Notes: generated from the letters alone by a model not told the origin. A stretch of 37,337 bases of DNA from Synechococcus sp. AG-679-B05 (GCA_003210795.1 QCUJ01000016.1:1-37337), one strand, 5' to 3'. Shown: positions 17,429-27,551, counted from the stretch's first letter. Numbers and translations are program-made.

Positions 17429-17802
17429 GAAAGCAGGCGAGGAGGTTGCGGTCGATCCTTTCGAGGATCGGCTGAGGAAAGTCCGGGCTCCCCGATGGCC
17501 AGGCTTGCTGGGTAACGCCCAGTGCGGGTGACCGTGAGGAGAGTGCCACAGAAACACACCGCCGATGGCCGGTTCGCCGGCACAGGCAAGGGTGCAAGGG
17601 TGCGGTAAGAGCGCACCAGCAGCATCGAGAGGTGCTGGCTCGGTAAACCCCGGCTGGGAGCAAGGCCAAGGAACGACGGTTGGCCATCAGCCCCGTTCCG
17701 TCTGAACGCGCCGCTTGAGGCCGTCGGTAACGGCGGTCCCAGATAGATAACCACCCACCCTCCTTGGAGGTGTGAACAGAACCCGGCTTATGACCTGCTT
17801 TC
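17429..17802 (+). ncRNA. rnpB: RNase P RNA
   Basis: The catalytic RNA of RNase P, which trims the 5' leader of tRNA precursors. The conserved parts are in order: GAGGAAAGTCCGGGCTCC (P4 left side region), the TGCCACAGAAACA block, CGGTAAGAGCGCACCAGC, CGGTAAACCCC and the 3' conserved CAGAACCCGGCTTATG. Ends are set by pairing of GAAAGCAGG at 17429-17437 with CCTGCTTTC at 17794-17802 (P1), giving about 374 bases, usual for cyanobacteria. rnc starts 14 bases downstream, so it is probably co-transcribed with or immediately follows the RNA. Confidence 0.96.
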
Positions 17803-17815
17803 ACCTCTTGATGCC

Positions 17816-18532
17816 GTGATTCCATCCCGCCAAGCGGCCCTAACCCAACTGCTGCAACGGCTCGGGATCGAGGACACGGCTGACATGACCACCCTGCTCC
17901 TAATTGACCGAGCCCTGACCCACATTTCAACAGGGCTGGAACACAACCACGAACGATTGGAGTTCCTCGGCGATGCCGTCTTACGACTCACCGCCACGGA
18001 ATTCATCGACCGTCAGCACCCGACGTTGAGCGTGGGAGCCTGTTCCAATCTGCGGGCACAACTGGTGAGCGACCGCTGGCTAGCGGAACTTGGCCAACGG
18101 ATCGAACTGGAGCCGCTGCTGAATCTTGGTGCCAAAGCCCAGGGCGATGCCGCGGCTCGCGACACCCTGCTTGCGGATGCAACGGAAGCCTTGATTGGAG
18201 CCATTTATTCAGGCCAAGCGAGCTTGGAGCCCATCCATCGCTGGCTCACACCCCATTGGCAAACCACCAGTGCGGCTGTTCTGAGTGCACCGCACAAATA
18301 CAACAGCAAAAGCGGCTTGCAGGAATGGAGCCAGAGCCAAGGCCTGGGCCTACCGACCTACGTCACAGAACAACGGTCTCATGGCCACGGAGATCCGCAT
18401 CGGTTTGAAAGCAGCGTGTGGGTTGGTGAGCGGTTACTGGCTGAAGGGCAAGGACGCTCTCGCAAAGAAGCCGAGAAGAACGCTGCAACGGCCGCCCTTC
18501 AGTCATTACCAGAAAGCAGTGCTCCACAGTGA
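17816..18532 (+). CDS. rnc: Ribonuclease III
   Basis: An endonuclease for double-stranded RNA, used in rRNA maturation and mRNA turnover. The catalytic domain carries the signature HERLEFLGDAVLRL and the second acidic site ADATEALIGAIY. The C-terminal double-stranded RNA binding domain starts near residue 158 (NSKSGLQEWSQSQGLGLPTY) and ends GRSRKEAEKNAATAALQSL. Length is 238 residues. The start is GTG at 17816, 14 bases from the rnpB end; no ATG fits the domain start. Its last 34 bases overlap the convergent K+ channel gene. Confidence 0.95.
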   Translation: MIPSRQAALTQLLQRLGIEDTADMTTLLLIDRALTHISTGLEHNHERLEFLGDAVLRLTATEFIDRQHPTLSVGACSNLRAQLVSDRWLAELGQRIELEPLLNLGAKAQGDAAARDTLLADATEALIGAIYSGQASLEPIHRWLTPHWQTTSAAVLSAPHKYNSKSGLQEWSQSQGLGLPTYVTEQRSHGHGDPHRFESSVWVGERLLAEGQGRSRKEAEKNAATAALQSLPESSAPQ

Positions 18533-19323
18533 TCACAATGACGGGCGCCCTGTCGATGCCCTTTTCGACCGCAACTGGTGCAGAGCAGATCTGAACTCTG
18601 CCTGTTCTGGCGCACTCCAGACACCGTGAGAATGCCAGTTGGAATCGCGATGATCCCGAAACCGAGCATCATCACGACGGATGCCAACAGCCGCCCCAGA
18701 GCGGTTTGTGGCACCACATCGCCATATCCCACGGTTGTCATCGTGACGATGGCCCAGTACACACCGCTGGAGACCGTCTTGAACTGGGACGCCGGATTGG
18801 CGCTCTCGATCACAAAAATCGCGTAGCCCAGCACCACCTGGAGCAAAAAAACGAAGAAGAGAAAGACGCCGATGGTGCGCGCACTTCCACGCAATGCCTG
18901 GCCGAGAACCTTGGCTTCATCGATGAACTTGAGCAGCTTGAACACCCGCAGGATGCGGCCGAACTTGAACACCCAGAGCAGCAGTTCACTGCGCACCTGT
19001 GGCACAAAGAAAAAGAGCACCGCCGAGGCATCAATCAGGCCGGTGAAACTGAACAGGTAGCGGCGGGGCCGATCCACCAGAAGAAGATGCAGCAGGAAAT
19101 CGCCTGCAAACACGCCCAAACAAATGTTCTGAACCCAGTCAATCCAGAGCACCTCGGTCTGACGCAGCGCTGAATTGGCAATGGGGTCTGGCTCGAGCAG
19201 GAGAGCCAGGACACTCAGCAGAATGGCTCCGAAGATCGCCGCGTTGTAAGCCCGACCCGCAGGAGTAGCCGTTTCCAGCACGGTGGTGCGAAGACGCTGT
19301 CGAAGGCTGCTTTCAGAAGCCAT
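18499..19323 (-). CDS. Voltage-gated-type K+ channel with C-terminal zinc ribbon
   Basis: A six-transmembrane ion channel of 274 residues. S4 carries spaced positive charges (FKFGRILRVFKLLKF), the pore loop holds the K+ selectivity filter TMTTVGYGD, and S6 is ASVVMMLGFGIIAIPTGIL. After the membrane part there is a small cytoplasmic zinc-ribbon-like tail with two Cys pairs (CTSCGRKG and CDHCGALL) instead of the RCK domain of many bacterial K+ channels. Start ATG 19323 lies 4 bases from the ndhS stop, so the two genes are likely co-transcribed. Its 3' end overlaps rnc by 34 bases. Confidence 0.9.
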   Translation of the reverse strand: MASESSLRQRLRTTVLETATPAGRAYNAAIFGAILLSVLALLLEPDPIANSALRQTEVLWIDWVQNICLGVFAGDFLLHLLLVDRPRRYLFSFTGLIDASAVLFFFVPQVRSELLLWVFKFGRILRVFKLLKFIDEAKVLGQALRGSARTIGVFLFFVFLLQVVLGYAIFVIESANPASQFKTVSSGVYWAIVTMTTVGYGDVVPQTALGRLLASVVMMLGFGIIAIPTGILTVSGVRQNRQSSDLLCTSCGRKGHRQGARHCDHCGALLSGND

Positions 19324-19327
19324 GGGA

Positions 19328-19513
19328 TCAGGCCAGTTGCAGGGCCTTCAGGCGCAGGGTCACCAGCTTGTCCCAATTCCCCCCTTCAAACAGCACAGCG
19401 GCCCGATCACCACTGATTCGCTGAACGAAACCGGTGTAACCGTTGTAGATCGACGTGGCATCCTGCACGGTGACCGTGGAGCCGGGAAGGATTGGAGCTG
19501 CGGTGGTCGCCAT
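19328..19513 (-). CDS. ndhS: NAD(P)H dehydrogenase-like complex subunit NdhS
   Basis: A 61-residue SH3-like protein of the thylakoid NDH-1 complex, near the ferredoxin-docking site used in cyclic electron flow. The sequence [20 protein letters not shown] followed by [20 protein letters not shown] and DKLVTLRL has the NdhS pattern, the [15 protein letters not shown] block being diagnostic. The frame opens at 19678, but the homologous part begins at ATG 19513, and the longer form would run over the rimM start on the other strand. Assignment is by memory of the family motif. Confidence 0.75.
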   Translation of the reverse strand: MATTAAPILPGSTVTVQDATSIYNGYTGFVQRISGDRAAVLFEGGNWDKLVTLRLKALQLA

Positions 19514-19568
19514 AGCAAAGACACGGTCGGGTCTCGCGCCATTATCGGCAAAGCAACCCCGCAGGGGC

Positions 19569-20102
19569 ATGGCCGAGCGCGATGACTGGCTAATGGTGGG
19601 AAAGCTGGTGGGAGCGCAGGGATTGCGCGGGGAGCTGAAGGTGAATCCAGCCAGCGACTTTCCGGAACGGTTCACCAAACCAGGCCCCCGCTGGCTGCGA
19701 GCGCGGAACGGCGATCAACCGGCCGAGATTCATCTCCGCAGCGGTCGACAGCTACCCGGTCGGTCCTTGTTTGTTGTTCGGATGGACGGTGTGAATGACC
19801 GTGCAGCTGCCGAGGCTCTCATTGGCCATGACCTGTTGGTGCGAGGTGACGATCGCCCCGTACTCGAAGAAGGCGAATTCCATCTGCTGGACCTTGTGGG
19901 ACTGGAGGCGCGACTGAGCGAGCAAGGGGACGCGGTGGGCACGGTGACTGACCTGATCAGCGGCGGAAACGACCTGCTGGAACTGAAGCGCCCCGATGGG
20001 CGGACCCTGCTAGTGCCCTTTGTGGAAGCGATCGTGCCGGAGGTGCACCTTGATCAAGGCTGGCTACTTCTGACGCCCCCTCCTGGCCTTTTGGAGCTTT
20101 AA
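19569..20102 (+). CDS. rimM: Ribosome maturation factor RimM
   Basis: Assists late 16S rRNA maturation and binds ribosomal protein uS19. The N-terminal RimM domain starts [19 protein letters not shown], with the strand [19 protein letters not shown]; the PRC-like C-terminal domain includes [38 protein letters not shown] and [17 protein letters not shown]. From ATG 19569 it has 177 residues, the family's usual size; the upstream extension to 19455 is out of family and would overlap ndhS. manC follows after 72 bases in the same direction. Confidence 0.93.
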   Translation: MAERDDWLMVGKLVGAQGLRGELKVNPASDFPERFTKPGPRWLRARNGDQPAEIHLRSGRQLPGRSLFVVRMDGVNDRAAAEALIGHDLLVRGDDRPVLEEGEFHLLDLVGLEARLSEQGDAVGTVTDLISGGNDLLELKRPDGRTLLVPFVEAIVPEVHLDQGWLLLTPPPGLLEL

Positions 20103-20174
20103 AGCCACCAGACGTTGCCCCCTCGACAACGGCACCACAAGTAGGCGAATCTTGGGTCCCGATCCGGGACAGCT

Positions 20175-21632
20175 GTGACCAAGACTCGCCTGATTCCAGT
20201 CATCCTCTGTGGTGGAACTGGTACGCGGCTCTGGCCCCTGTCCCGAGCCAGTTATCCAAAACAATATTGGCCCCTCAGCGGAGAGGGTGATGCAACCCTG
20301 CTGCAACAGACCCAACAACGTCTGCAAGGGTTGGACGGCCTGGAATCACCTCTGCTGATTTGCAACGAAGACCACCGCTTCATCGTGGCGGAGCAGATGC
20401 GGCAGATCGACGTGGTGCCCAGTGCCATCCTGCTCGAACCCATGGGTCGAAACACGGCTCCCGCCGTGACCGTGGCAGCGCTGCAAGCGACGGCTTGCGG
20501 CGAAGATCCCTTGTTGCTGGTACTGGCAGCAGATCACATGATTCGTGATGCTGCCGGCTTCCGTCAGGCCGTGGAATCCGGTCGCGGTGCGGCCGAAGCA
20601 GGACGACTTGTGACGTTCGGCATCGTGCCGACGGCTCCGGAAACCGGTTACGGCTACATCGAGGCCGCCGAACCCTTCCACCCCGGAAGACTCGCGGACG
20701 TGCCCATTGCGCGCTTTGTGGAGAAGCCGGATCAGGCAACTGCAGAGCAGTTCCTAGCGACGGGTCGCTTCACCTGGAACAGTGGAATGTTCCTGTTCAA
20801 AGCCAGCGCAATGCTGGCGGAACTCGAGCGATTGGCTCCGGATGTGGTGAGCTGCTGCCGAGCGGCCCTGGAACAAGACAGTGCCGATCTCGACTTTCTT
20901 CGCCTGGAGCGAGAAGCCTTCGCTAGGTGCCCAAACGTTGCCATCGATGTGGCGGTGATGGAACAAACCGCCCTGGGATCGGTGTTGCCTTTGGATGTTG
21001 GTTGGAGCGATGTGGGCAGCTGGAGTGCCCTCTGGGAAACAGGTAATCGCGATAGCGACGGAAATGTGCTGCAGGGGCGTGTGATCAGTCAGGGGAGCCG
21101 TAATTGCTACCTGCGCAGCGAGCACAGGCTGGTTGTAGGCCTTGGGGTGGAAAACCTGGTGGTGGTGGAAACCGATGACGCCGTACTGATCGCAGACCGG
21201 TCCAAAGCCCAGGACATCAAGACCGTGGTGAAGCAACTGGAGGCTGATGGCAGTCCGGAGGGCAAAGCCCATCGCAAGATCTACCGACCCTGGGGTTCCT
21301 ACACCGGAGTCACGGAAGGCAGCCGCTGGCAGGTGAAGCGAATCTCTGTGAACCCCGGAGCAAGCTTGTCACTTCAGATGCACCACCACCGAGCCGAGCA
21401 TTGGATCGTGGTGAAGGGAACTGCCATTGTTGAATTGAACGGTCAGGAGCAACTGCTGACCGAAAATCAGAGCACTTATATCCCGTTAGGTTGCAAGCAT
21501 AGGCTGAGCAATCCGGGGAAGATTCCTGTTGAGTTGATTGAAGTGCAGAGCGGTGAATATCTCGCAGAGGACGACATTGTCCGCTTCCAGGATCGCTACG
21601 GGCGCAGCGAGTTGATCCTCACTCAACCGTGA
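20175..21632 (+). CDS. manC: Mannose-1-phosphate guanylyltransferase / mannose-6-phosphate isomerase
   Basis: A bifunctional enzyme giving GDP-mannose for surface polysaccharide. The nucleotidyltransferase domain starts PVILCGGTGTRLWPLSRASY with PKQYWPL, and has LEPMGRNTAPAVTVAAL, LAADHMIRD, FVEKPDQATAEQFL and DVGWSDVGSW. The C-terminal cupin (isomerase) domain has RPWGSYTGVTEGSRWQVKRI, LSLQMHHHRAEHWIVVKGTA and the end YIPLGCKHRLSNPG. It has 485 residues, typical of type II enzymes. Start is GTG 20175. Its last 14 bases overlap the convergent glmS. Its product could feed the glycan genes further right, but it lies outside the AT-rich island. Confidence 0.93.
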   Translation: MTKTRLIPVILCGGTGTRLWPLSRASYPKQYWPLSGEGDATLLQQTQQRLQGLDGLESPLLICNEDHRFIVAEQMRQIDVVPSAILLEPMGRNTAPAVTVAALQATACGEDPLLLVLAADHMIRDAAGFRQAVESGRGAAEAGRLVTFGIVPTAPETGYGYIEAAEPFHPGRLADVPIARFVEKPDQATAEQFLATGRFTWNSGMFLFKASAMLAELERLAPDVVSCCRAALEQDSADLDFLRLEREAFARCPNVAIDVAVMEQTALGSVLPLDVGWSDVGSWSALWETGNRDSDGNVLQGRVISQGSRNCYLRSEHRLVVGLGVENLVVVETDDAVLIADRSKAQDIKTVVKQLEADGSPEGKAHRKIYRPWGSYTGVTEGSRWQVKRISVNPGASLSLQMHHHRAEHWIVVKGTAIVELNGQEQLLTENQSTYIPLGCKHRLSNPGKIPVELIEVQSGEYLAEDDIVRFQDRYGRSELILTQP

Positions 21633-23508
21633 CGCTTTTGGCCAGATTTCGGGGCTGATCGACATCCAGACCCCGATGTGCAGCGATGTGATAACTCAAT
21701 AACTGCATCGGAACAACCGTCAGCAGTGGGCTGACCCACTCGCTCACCTCTGGAACGGGCAGGAGTTCATCGAAAAGGTCCGTATCGGGTCCCTGGGGAG
21801 CAACCCCGATCAGCTGAGCATCCCTCGCTTTCGCTTCCTGGGCATTGCTGAGCACTTTTTCGAACACGGTTCCTGGCACTGCAATCGAGACCACCGGAAC
21901 ATTGGCATCGAGCAAGGCGATCGGACCATGCTTCATCTCGCCAGCCGGGTAACCCTCCGCATGGATGTAACTGATTTCCTTGAGCTTCAGCGCACCTTCG
22001 AGAGCAATCGGATAGTTAATGCCACGTCCCAAGAAGATCACATCCTGAGTGTCGGCAAAACGATGAGCCAGCCCCTCCAATCGCTGATCGTGAAGGTGAA
22101 CTAAATCCTGCAGCTGCTGAGGCACTTCGCGCAGAACACCGGCAAGAAACTGAATCTCCTCAATCGAGCGTTGACCTCTTTGGGCTGCGAACGCAAGGGT
22201 TAGGCCGTAAAAGGCCAGCAACTGGCCGAGAAAAGTTTTGGTGGCAGCCACACCAACTTCGATGCCGGCACCTATATCCAAAATGTGAGCAACCTGGCGA
22301 GACAGTGAACTCTCCGGCCGGTTGGTCACCCCCAACTGACGCGGAGCAAAGCTGGGGTCGGGATGGCTCTGCCGCCGGTCAGCTTCCATCGCTAATGCAG
22401 CCAACGTATCGGCCGTTTCTCCAGACTGGGTCACACCAATCGTGAGGGTGTTGGGTGCCAGTGGTGGTGGGGCATAGCGGAACTCGCTGGCGTAATGAAC
22501 CGCCGTCGGAATACCCGCGAACTGCTCCAGCAGATGGGCACCAACAAGAGCGGCATGCCGACTGGTGCCGCAGGCCAGGATCTCGATCCGCTCAATCCCG
22601 GCGTAAAAGCTGTCGTCGAATGGCAGTGCGACGGGCCGATCCGCAGGCAGCCCCGCCGGCAGATGCCGAGCCACCCAAAGAGCAGCCGTCTCGGGCTGCT
22701 CATGGATTTCCTTGAGCATGAAATGGCGAAAATGCCGCTTGTCCGCCACCTGCTCGGTAGCGCTGAGCTGGGTCGGCAGTCGGTGCTGACGCTCACCTGA
22801 AGCGTCATACAGCTCCACCCCCAAAGGGGAGAGAAGCGCCACCTCACCATCCTCCATTGGCAGAATCGTGCGCGTGAATCCAGCCAACGCCGGCGTGTCA
22901 CTGGCGCAGAGGAATTCTCCTTCCCCGAGGCCGATCAGCAGCGGCGCTGCTTTGCGGGCCACAACCAGAGCACCCGGCAGCTGATCCCAGATCACCGCCA
23001 GGGCGTAGGCACCCTCAAGAAAGAACAACACAGCCTGCACAGCCTGCAGCAACAACGCAGCAGTGGCTGGTTCGCCAGCTGCAAGGCAGCGTTGCAGCTC
23101 TTCAGCCACAAGGTGGGGGATGACTTCGGTGTCCGTCTCTGACTGGAAGACAACCCCTCTGCTCTCGAGGGCTTCGCGCAGATTGCGATGGTTCTCAATG
23201 ATGCCGTTCTGGACGACCGCTACCGAACCGTCCTGGCTCAGGTGAGGGTGAGCATTGCGCTCTTCGGGTTTGCCATGGGTGGCCCAGCGGGTGTGGCCTA
23301 TACCGCATCGACCTGGAGCGCCTTCAGCATCGACGCGCGCCTTCAGGTTGACCAGCTTGCCTTTGGCTTTCAGAAGGCTGAGCTGACCCGGTGCATCCAC
23401 CGTGGCAATTCCGGCTGAGTCATAGCCGCGATATTCCAGTTGCCCCAGGCCATCCAATAACTGCGACGCAGCCTGTTGAGAACCAACAAGAGCAACGATT
23501 CCGCACAT
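21619..23508 (-). CDS. glmS: Glutamine:fructose-6-phosphate aminotransferase (isomerizing)
   Basis: It makes glucosamine-6-phosphate, the entry to UDP-GlcNAc for peptidoglycan and for PseB in the island. The glutaminase domain begins MCGIVALVGSQQAASQ with the nucleophile Cys right after Met, so the start at 23508 is fixed. Further blocks are RWATHGKPEERNAHPHL, the first SIS domain (ILACGTSRHAALVGAHLLEQ, TQSGETADTLAAL), the second SIS domain (FLGRGINYPIALEGALKLKE, YAEG-like HAEGYPAGEMKHGPIALLD) and the C-terminal PRNLAKSVTVE. At 629 residues it is complete. The start codon touches the T run of the psaC terminator, leaving no room for a normal ribosome binding site of its own. Confidence 0.97.
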   Translation of the reverse strand: MCGIVALVGSQQAASQLLDGLGQLEYRGYDSAGIATVDAPGQLSLLKAKGKLVNLKARVDAEGAPGRCGIGHTRWATHGKPEERNAHPHLSQDGSVAVVQNGIIENHRNLREALESRGVVFQSETDTEVIPHLVAEELQRCLAAGEPATAALLLQAVQAVLFFLEGAYALAVIWDQLPGALVVARKAAPLLIGLGEGEFLCASDTPALAGFTRTILPMEDGEVALLSPLGVELYDASGERQHRLPTQLSATEQVADKRHFRHFMLKEIHEQPETAALWVARHLPAGLPADRPVALPFDDSFYAGIERIEILACGTSRHAALVGAHLLEQFAGIPTAVHYASEFRYAPPPLAPNTLTIGVTQSGETADTLAALAMEADRRQSHPDPSFAPRQLGVTNRPESSLSRQVAHILDIGAGIEVGVAATKTFLGQLLAFYGLTLAFAAQRGQRSIEEIQFLAGVLREVPQQLQDLVHLHDQRLEGLAHRFADTQDVIFLGRGINYPIALEGALKLKEISYIHAEGYPAGEMKHGPIALLDANVPVVSIAVPGTVFEKVLSNAQEAKARDAQLIGVAPQGPDTDLFDELLPVPEVSEWVSPLLTVVPMQLLSYHIAAHRGLDVDQPRNLAKSVTVE

Positions 23509-23531
23509 AAAAAAACCTGGCTGAAGCCAGG
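23509..23531 (-). terminator. Rho-independent terminator after psaC, abutting the glmS start
   Basis: On the minus strand CCTGGC (23531-23526) pairs with GCCAGG (23521-23516) across a four-base loop, which can close further to seven pairs, followed by seven T (23515-23509). The next base begins the ATG of glmS at 23508. Position 29 bases after the psaC stop fits termination of psaC. Confidence 0.85.
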
Positions 23532-23559
23532 CGGAGCTTATTCGAGGTTGTTCGGCGAA

Positions 23560-23937
<378 letters not shown>

Positions 23938-24180
23938 ATGTCCCAGGAAGCGATCCTCGAGAAAGTCAGCTCGATCGTTGCTGAGCAACTCAGCGTCGAT
24001 GCCGGAGAAGTGAAGCCGGAATCCAACTTCCAGAACGATCTGGGAGCAGATTCTCTGGACACCGTGGAACTTGTCATGGCTCTGGAAGAAGCCTTCGACA
24101 TCGAAATCCCCGACGAAGCTGCTGAGGGCATCACCACAGTCGGCGACGCCGTCAAATACATCCAAGACAAACAGGCCTGA
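23938..24180 (+). CDS. acpP: Acyl carrier protein
   Basis: Carries growing fatty acids on a 4'-phosphopantetheine arm. The attachment Ser39 is in [19 protein letters not shown], followed by [18 protein letters not shown], the standard helix II-III pattern. It has 80 residues from ATG 23938 ([10 protein letters not shown]); an upstream ATG at 23914 in frame would add eight residues with no family support. fabF begins 8 bases after its stop, so it is the first gene of an acpP-fabF(-tktA) operon. Confidence 0.97.
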   Translation: MSQEAILEKVSSIVAEQLSVDAGEVKPESNFQNDLGADSLDTVELVMALEEAFDIEIPDEAAEGITTVGDAVKYIQDKQA

Positions 24181-24188
24181 GGAACGGC

Positions 24189-25436
24189 ATGGTGGATGGT
24201 CTCCATCGCGTCGTCATCACCGGTCTCGGCGCGGTCACACCGATCGGCAATACGGTTCAGGACTACTGGCACGGCCTGACGTCAGGCAGGAATGGTGTGG
24301 AAGGCATCACCCTCTTTGACGCCTCAAAACACGCCTGTCGCTTCGCGGCCGAAGTCAAAGACTTTGACCCTGCAGGCCTGATCGAGCCCAAAGAAGCAAA
24401 ACGCTGGGATCGATTTTGCAAATTCGGCGTTGTTGCAGCCAAACAAGCTGTGGCGGATGCAGGCCTTGAGATAACAGAGTCCAATGCTGAGCGCATTGGC
24501 ACGATTATCGGATCCGGAGTGGGTGGACTGCTCACGATGGAGACCCAGGCCCATGTTCTGAACGGCAAGGGGCCCGGCAGGGTGAGTCCATTCACCGTGC
24601 CGATGATGATTCCCAACATGGCCACAGGATTGGCGGCCATCGCACTGGGCACGAAGGGGCCTAGTTCCGCTGTTGCTACAGCCTGTGCTGCCGGGTCCAA
24701 TGCCATTGGCGATGCCTTCCGGTTGCTGCAGCTGGGGAAAGCGGACGCGATGGTTTGTGGTGGCGCTGAATCAGCGATCACTCCCTTGGGCGTCGCGGGA
24801 TTTGCAAGCGCCAAAGCCCTGTCGTTTCGCAATGATGATCCCGCCACAGCGAGTCGACCGTTCGACCGGGAACGAGACGGTTTCGTCATCGGCGAAGGCG
24901 CCGGAATTCTCGTGCTGGAGACTCTGGAACACGCACAAAGCCGTGGTGCCACGATCCTTGGCGAGGTGATCGGCTACGGGATGACCTGCGATGCCCACCA
25001 CATCACATCTCCAACGCCCGGTGGCGTCGGTGGTGCTGAAGCCATGCGTCTTGCATTGACCGATGCCGGCCTCGAGGCTGCCGAAGTGGACTACGTCAAT
25101 GCCCACGGCACCAGCACACCGGCGAACGACAAGAACGAGACGTCGGCCATCAAAAATGCCCTAGGGGAGCGGGCCCTGCAGATCCCCGTCAGCTCGACAA
25201 AGTCCATGACCGGCCACCTGCTGGGTGGCTCCGGCGGCATTGAAGCCGTGGCCTGCGTGCTGGCGCTGCAACACGGCGTCGTACCGCCCACCATCAACCA
25301 CTCCAAGCCGGATCCCGAGTGTGATCTGGATGTCGTGCCCAACCAGGCACGGGATCAGAGACTGGCAACCGTCTTGTCCAACTCCTTCGGCTTCGGCGGC
25401 CACAACGTCTGCCTGGCTTTCCGACGCGCCGCCTGA
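24189..25436 (+). CDS. fabF: 3-oxoacyl-[acyl-carrier-protein] synthase II
   Basis: Elongating condensing enzyme of type II fatty acid synthesis, working with the ACP encoded just upstream. The start VVITGLGAVTPIGNTV, the nucleophile in VATACAAGSNAIGDAF (Cys166), the two catalytic histidines in VNAHGTSTPANDKNET and KSMTGHLLGGSGGIEA, and the C-terminal SNSFGFGGHNVCLAF are all present. Length 415 residues is standard. ATG 24189 is 8 bases after acpP. tktA follows after 51 bases. Confidence 0.97.
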   Translation: MVDGLHRVVITGLGAVTPIGNTVQDYWHGLTSGRNGVEGITLFDASKHACRFAAEVKDFDPAGLIEPKEAKRWDRFCKFGVVAAKQAVADAGLEITESNAERIGTIIGSGVGGLLTMETQAHVLNGKGPGRVSPFTVPMMIPNMATGLAAIALGTKGPSSAVATACAAGSNAIGDAFRLLQLGKADAMVCGGAESAITPLGVAGFASAKALSFRNDDPATASRPFDRERDGFVIGEGAGILVLETLEHAQSRGATILGEVIGYGMTCDAHHITSPTPGGVGGAEAMRLALTDAGLEAAEVDYVNAHGTSTPANDKNETSAIKNALGERALQIPVSSTKSMTGHLLGGSGGIEAVACVLALQHGVVPPTINHSKPDPECDLDVVPNQARDQRLATVLSNSFGFGGHNVCLAFRRAA

Positions 25437-25487
25437 GCAAGACAGCTCGAACCATGCGTCACAATCGTCCCATCTTTCCTTAACTCC

Positions 25488-27497
25488 ATGGTCGCCGCGC
25501 CCGCATCCCTCGACACCCTCTGCATCAACAGCATTCGGATGCTGGCGGTCGATGCGATCAACAAATCCAACAGTGGCCACCCCGGCTTGCCAATGGGCTG
25601 CGCACCCATGGGTTATGCGCTCTGGGACAAGTTCCTCAATCACAACCCCAAGAACCCCAAGTGGTTCAACCGCGACCGCTTTGTGCTCTCCGCCGGTCAC
25701 GGCTGCATGCTGCTTTATGCGCTACTGCACCTCACCGGCTACGACTCGGTGAGCATTGACGACATCAAACAGTTCCGCCAGTGGGGCTCCAAGACTCCCG
25801 GTCACCCCGAAACCTTTGAAACCCCCGGCGTTGAAGTAACCACCGGCCCCCTCGGCGCTGGTATCGCCAACGCTGTGGGCCTGGCGATCGCTGAATCCCA
25901 CCTGGCCGCCAAGTTCAACAAGCCCGGCGCCACCCTCGTTGACCACTACACCTATGTGGTGATGGGCGACGGTTGCAACCAGGAAGGCATCTCATCCGAG
26001 GCTTGCTCGCTGGCTGGTCACCTCAAGCTGGGCAAACTCATTGCCCTGTATGACGACAACCACATCACAATTGACGGCCGCACCGACGTGTCGTTCACCG
26101 AGGACGTACTGAAGCGCTACGAGTCCTACGGCTGGCATGTGCAGCATGTGGCCGAAGGCAACACCGATGTGGATGCCATCGCCAAAGCAATCGCCGCCGC
26201 CAAGGCCGTCACCGACAAGCCGTCGATCATCAAGGTAACCACCACCATCGGCTATGGCTCCCCCAACAAAGCCGACACCGCTGGTGTTCACGGTGCTGCT
26301 CTTGGCGCAGAGGAAGCAGAATTAACTCGTCAACAACTGGGTTGGAATTACGCACCCTTCGAAATCCCCCAGGACGCCTACGAACAGTTCCGCCAAGCCA
26401 TCGACCGCGGCGCCAGCCTCGAGGCCGAGTGGAACCAGACCCTGACTACCTACCGCAACAAGTACCCCAACGAAGCCGCCGAGTTCGAGCGGATGCTGCG
26501 CGGTGAGCTGCCAGAGGGTTGGGACAAGGACCTGCCCACCTACAGCCCCGAAGACGGTGGCCTGGCCACCCGCAAACACTCCCAGATCTGCCTGGGTGCA
26601 TTGGGTCCCAACCTGCCCGAGCTGATTGGTGGCTCCGCTGACCTCACCCATTCGAACTACACGGACATCAAGGGTGAAGCCGGGTCCTACCAGGCCAGCA
26701 GCCCTGAGAAGCGCTACCTCCACTTCGGTGTGCGCGAGCACGCCATGGCCGCCATCCTCAACGGGATCGCATATCACAACAGTGGTTTGATCCCCTACGG
26801 CGGCACCTTCCTGGTGTTCGCCGACTACATGCGCGGCTCCATGCGCCTGTCTGCCCTGAGCATGCTGGGTGTGATCTACGTGCTCACGCACGACTCGATC
26901 GGCGTCGGCGAAGACGGCCCCACCCACCAGCCGATCGAAACCATCCCATCACTCCGAGCAATGCCAGGGATGTTGGTGTTCCGCCCGGGCGACGGCAACG
27001 AGACCAGTGGTGCATACAAGGTGGCGATCCAAAACCGCAATCGCCCCAGCTCCCTTTGCCTCAGCCGCCAAGGAATGGCCAATCAGGCGAACTCCTCAAT
27101 CGACAAGGTGGCCCTTGGCGGCTACGTGCTGGAGGACTGCGCCGGTACGCCCGATCTGATTCTGATTGGCACAGGTACTGAGCTCGACCTCTGCGTCCAG
27201 GCCGCCAAACAGCTCACAGCTGAAGGCAAGAAGGTACGCGTGGTATCGATGCCGTGCGTCGAGCTGTACGACGAACAGACAGACGCCTACAAGGAAGAAG
27301 TGCTCCCTAACGCGGTGCGAAAGCGCATGGTGGTGGAAGCAGCTGAATCCTTCGGCTGGCACCGTTTCATCGGCCTGGATGGCGACAGCGTCACCATGAA
27401 TCGCTTCGGAGCGTCAGCTCCGGGTGGAACCTGCCTCAAAGAATTCGGGTTCACAGTAGAGAACGTGGTATCCAAGGCCAAAGCGCTTCTAAGCTAG
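25488..27497 (+). CDS. tktA: Transketolase
   Basis: Thiamine-diphosphate enzyme of the Calvin cycle and pentose phosphate pathway. Visible are the N-terminal [20 protein letters not shown]-type block ([12 protein letters not shown]), [33 protein letters not shown], the cofactor motif [16 protein letters not shown] with the distant Asn in [38 protein letters not shown] and [16 protein letters not shown]. It has 669 residues, complete. It ends the core block: a strong terminator lies 28 bases after the stop, and the AT-rich island begins straight after it. Confidence 0.97.
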   Translation: MVAAPASLDTLCINSIRMLAVDAINKSNSGHPGLPMGCAPMGYALWDKFLNHNPKNPKWFNRDRFVLSAGHGCMLLYALLHLTGYDSVSIDDIKQFRQWGSKTPGHPETFETPGVEVTTGPLGAGIANAVGLAIAESHLAAKFNKPGATLVDHYTYVVMGDGCNQEGISSEACSLAGHLKLGKLIALYDDNHITIDGRTDVSFTEDVLKRYESYGWHVQHVAEGNTDVDAIAKAIAAAKAVTDKPSIIKVTTTIGYGSPNKADTAGVHGAALGAEEAELTRQQLGWNYAPFEIPQDAYEQFRQAIDRGASLEAEWNQTLTTYRNKYPNEAAEFERMLRGELPEGWDKDLPTYSPEDGGLATRKHSQICLGALGPNLPELIGGSADLTHSNYTDIKGEAGSYQASSPEKRYLHFGVREHAMAAILNGIAYHNSGLIPYGGTFLVFADYMRGSMRLSALSMLGVIYVLTHDSIGVGEDGPTHQPIETIPSLRAMPGMLVFRPGDGNETSGAYKVAIQNRNRPSSLCLSRQGMANQANSSIDKVALGGYVLEDCAGTPDLILIGTGTELDLCVQAAKQLTAEGKKVRVVSMPCVELYDEQTDAYKEEVLPNAVRKRMVVEAAESFGWHRFIGLDGDSVTMNRFGASAPGGTCLKEFGFTVENVVSKAKALLS

Positions 27498-27524
27498 GCC
27501 TTACTTTTAATTTCGATAACCCTT

Positions 27525-27551
27525 GGAGCTCTCTAGGAGAGCTCCTTTTTT
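27525..27551 (+). terminator. Strong Rho-independent terminator after tktA
   Basis: GGAGCTCTC (27525-27533) pairs perfectly with GAGAGCTCC (27537-27545) across a three-base TAG loop, followed by TTTTTT (27546-27551). It lies between the tktA stop and the pseB start (27565), marking the edge between core and island. Confidence 0.93.

Noticed and set aside
25161-25700. 179-codon minus-strand frame
   Set aside because: Shadow of the 3' end of fabF and 5' end of tktA, both certain genes.
26322-26927. 201-codon minus-strand frame
   Set aside because: Antisense shadow of tktA caused by high-GC third positions.
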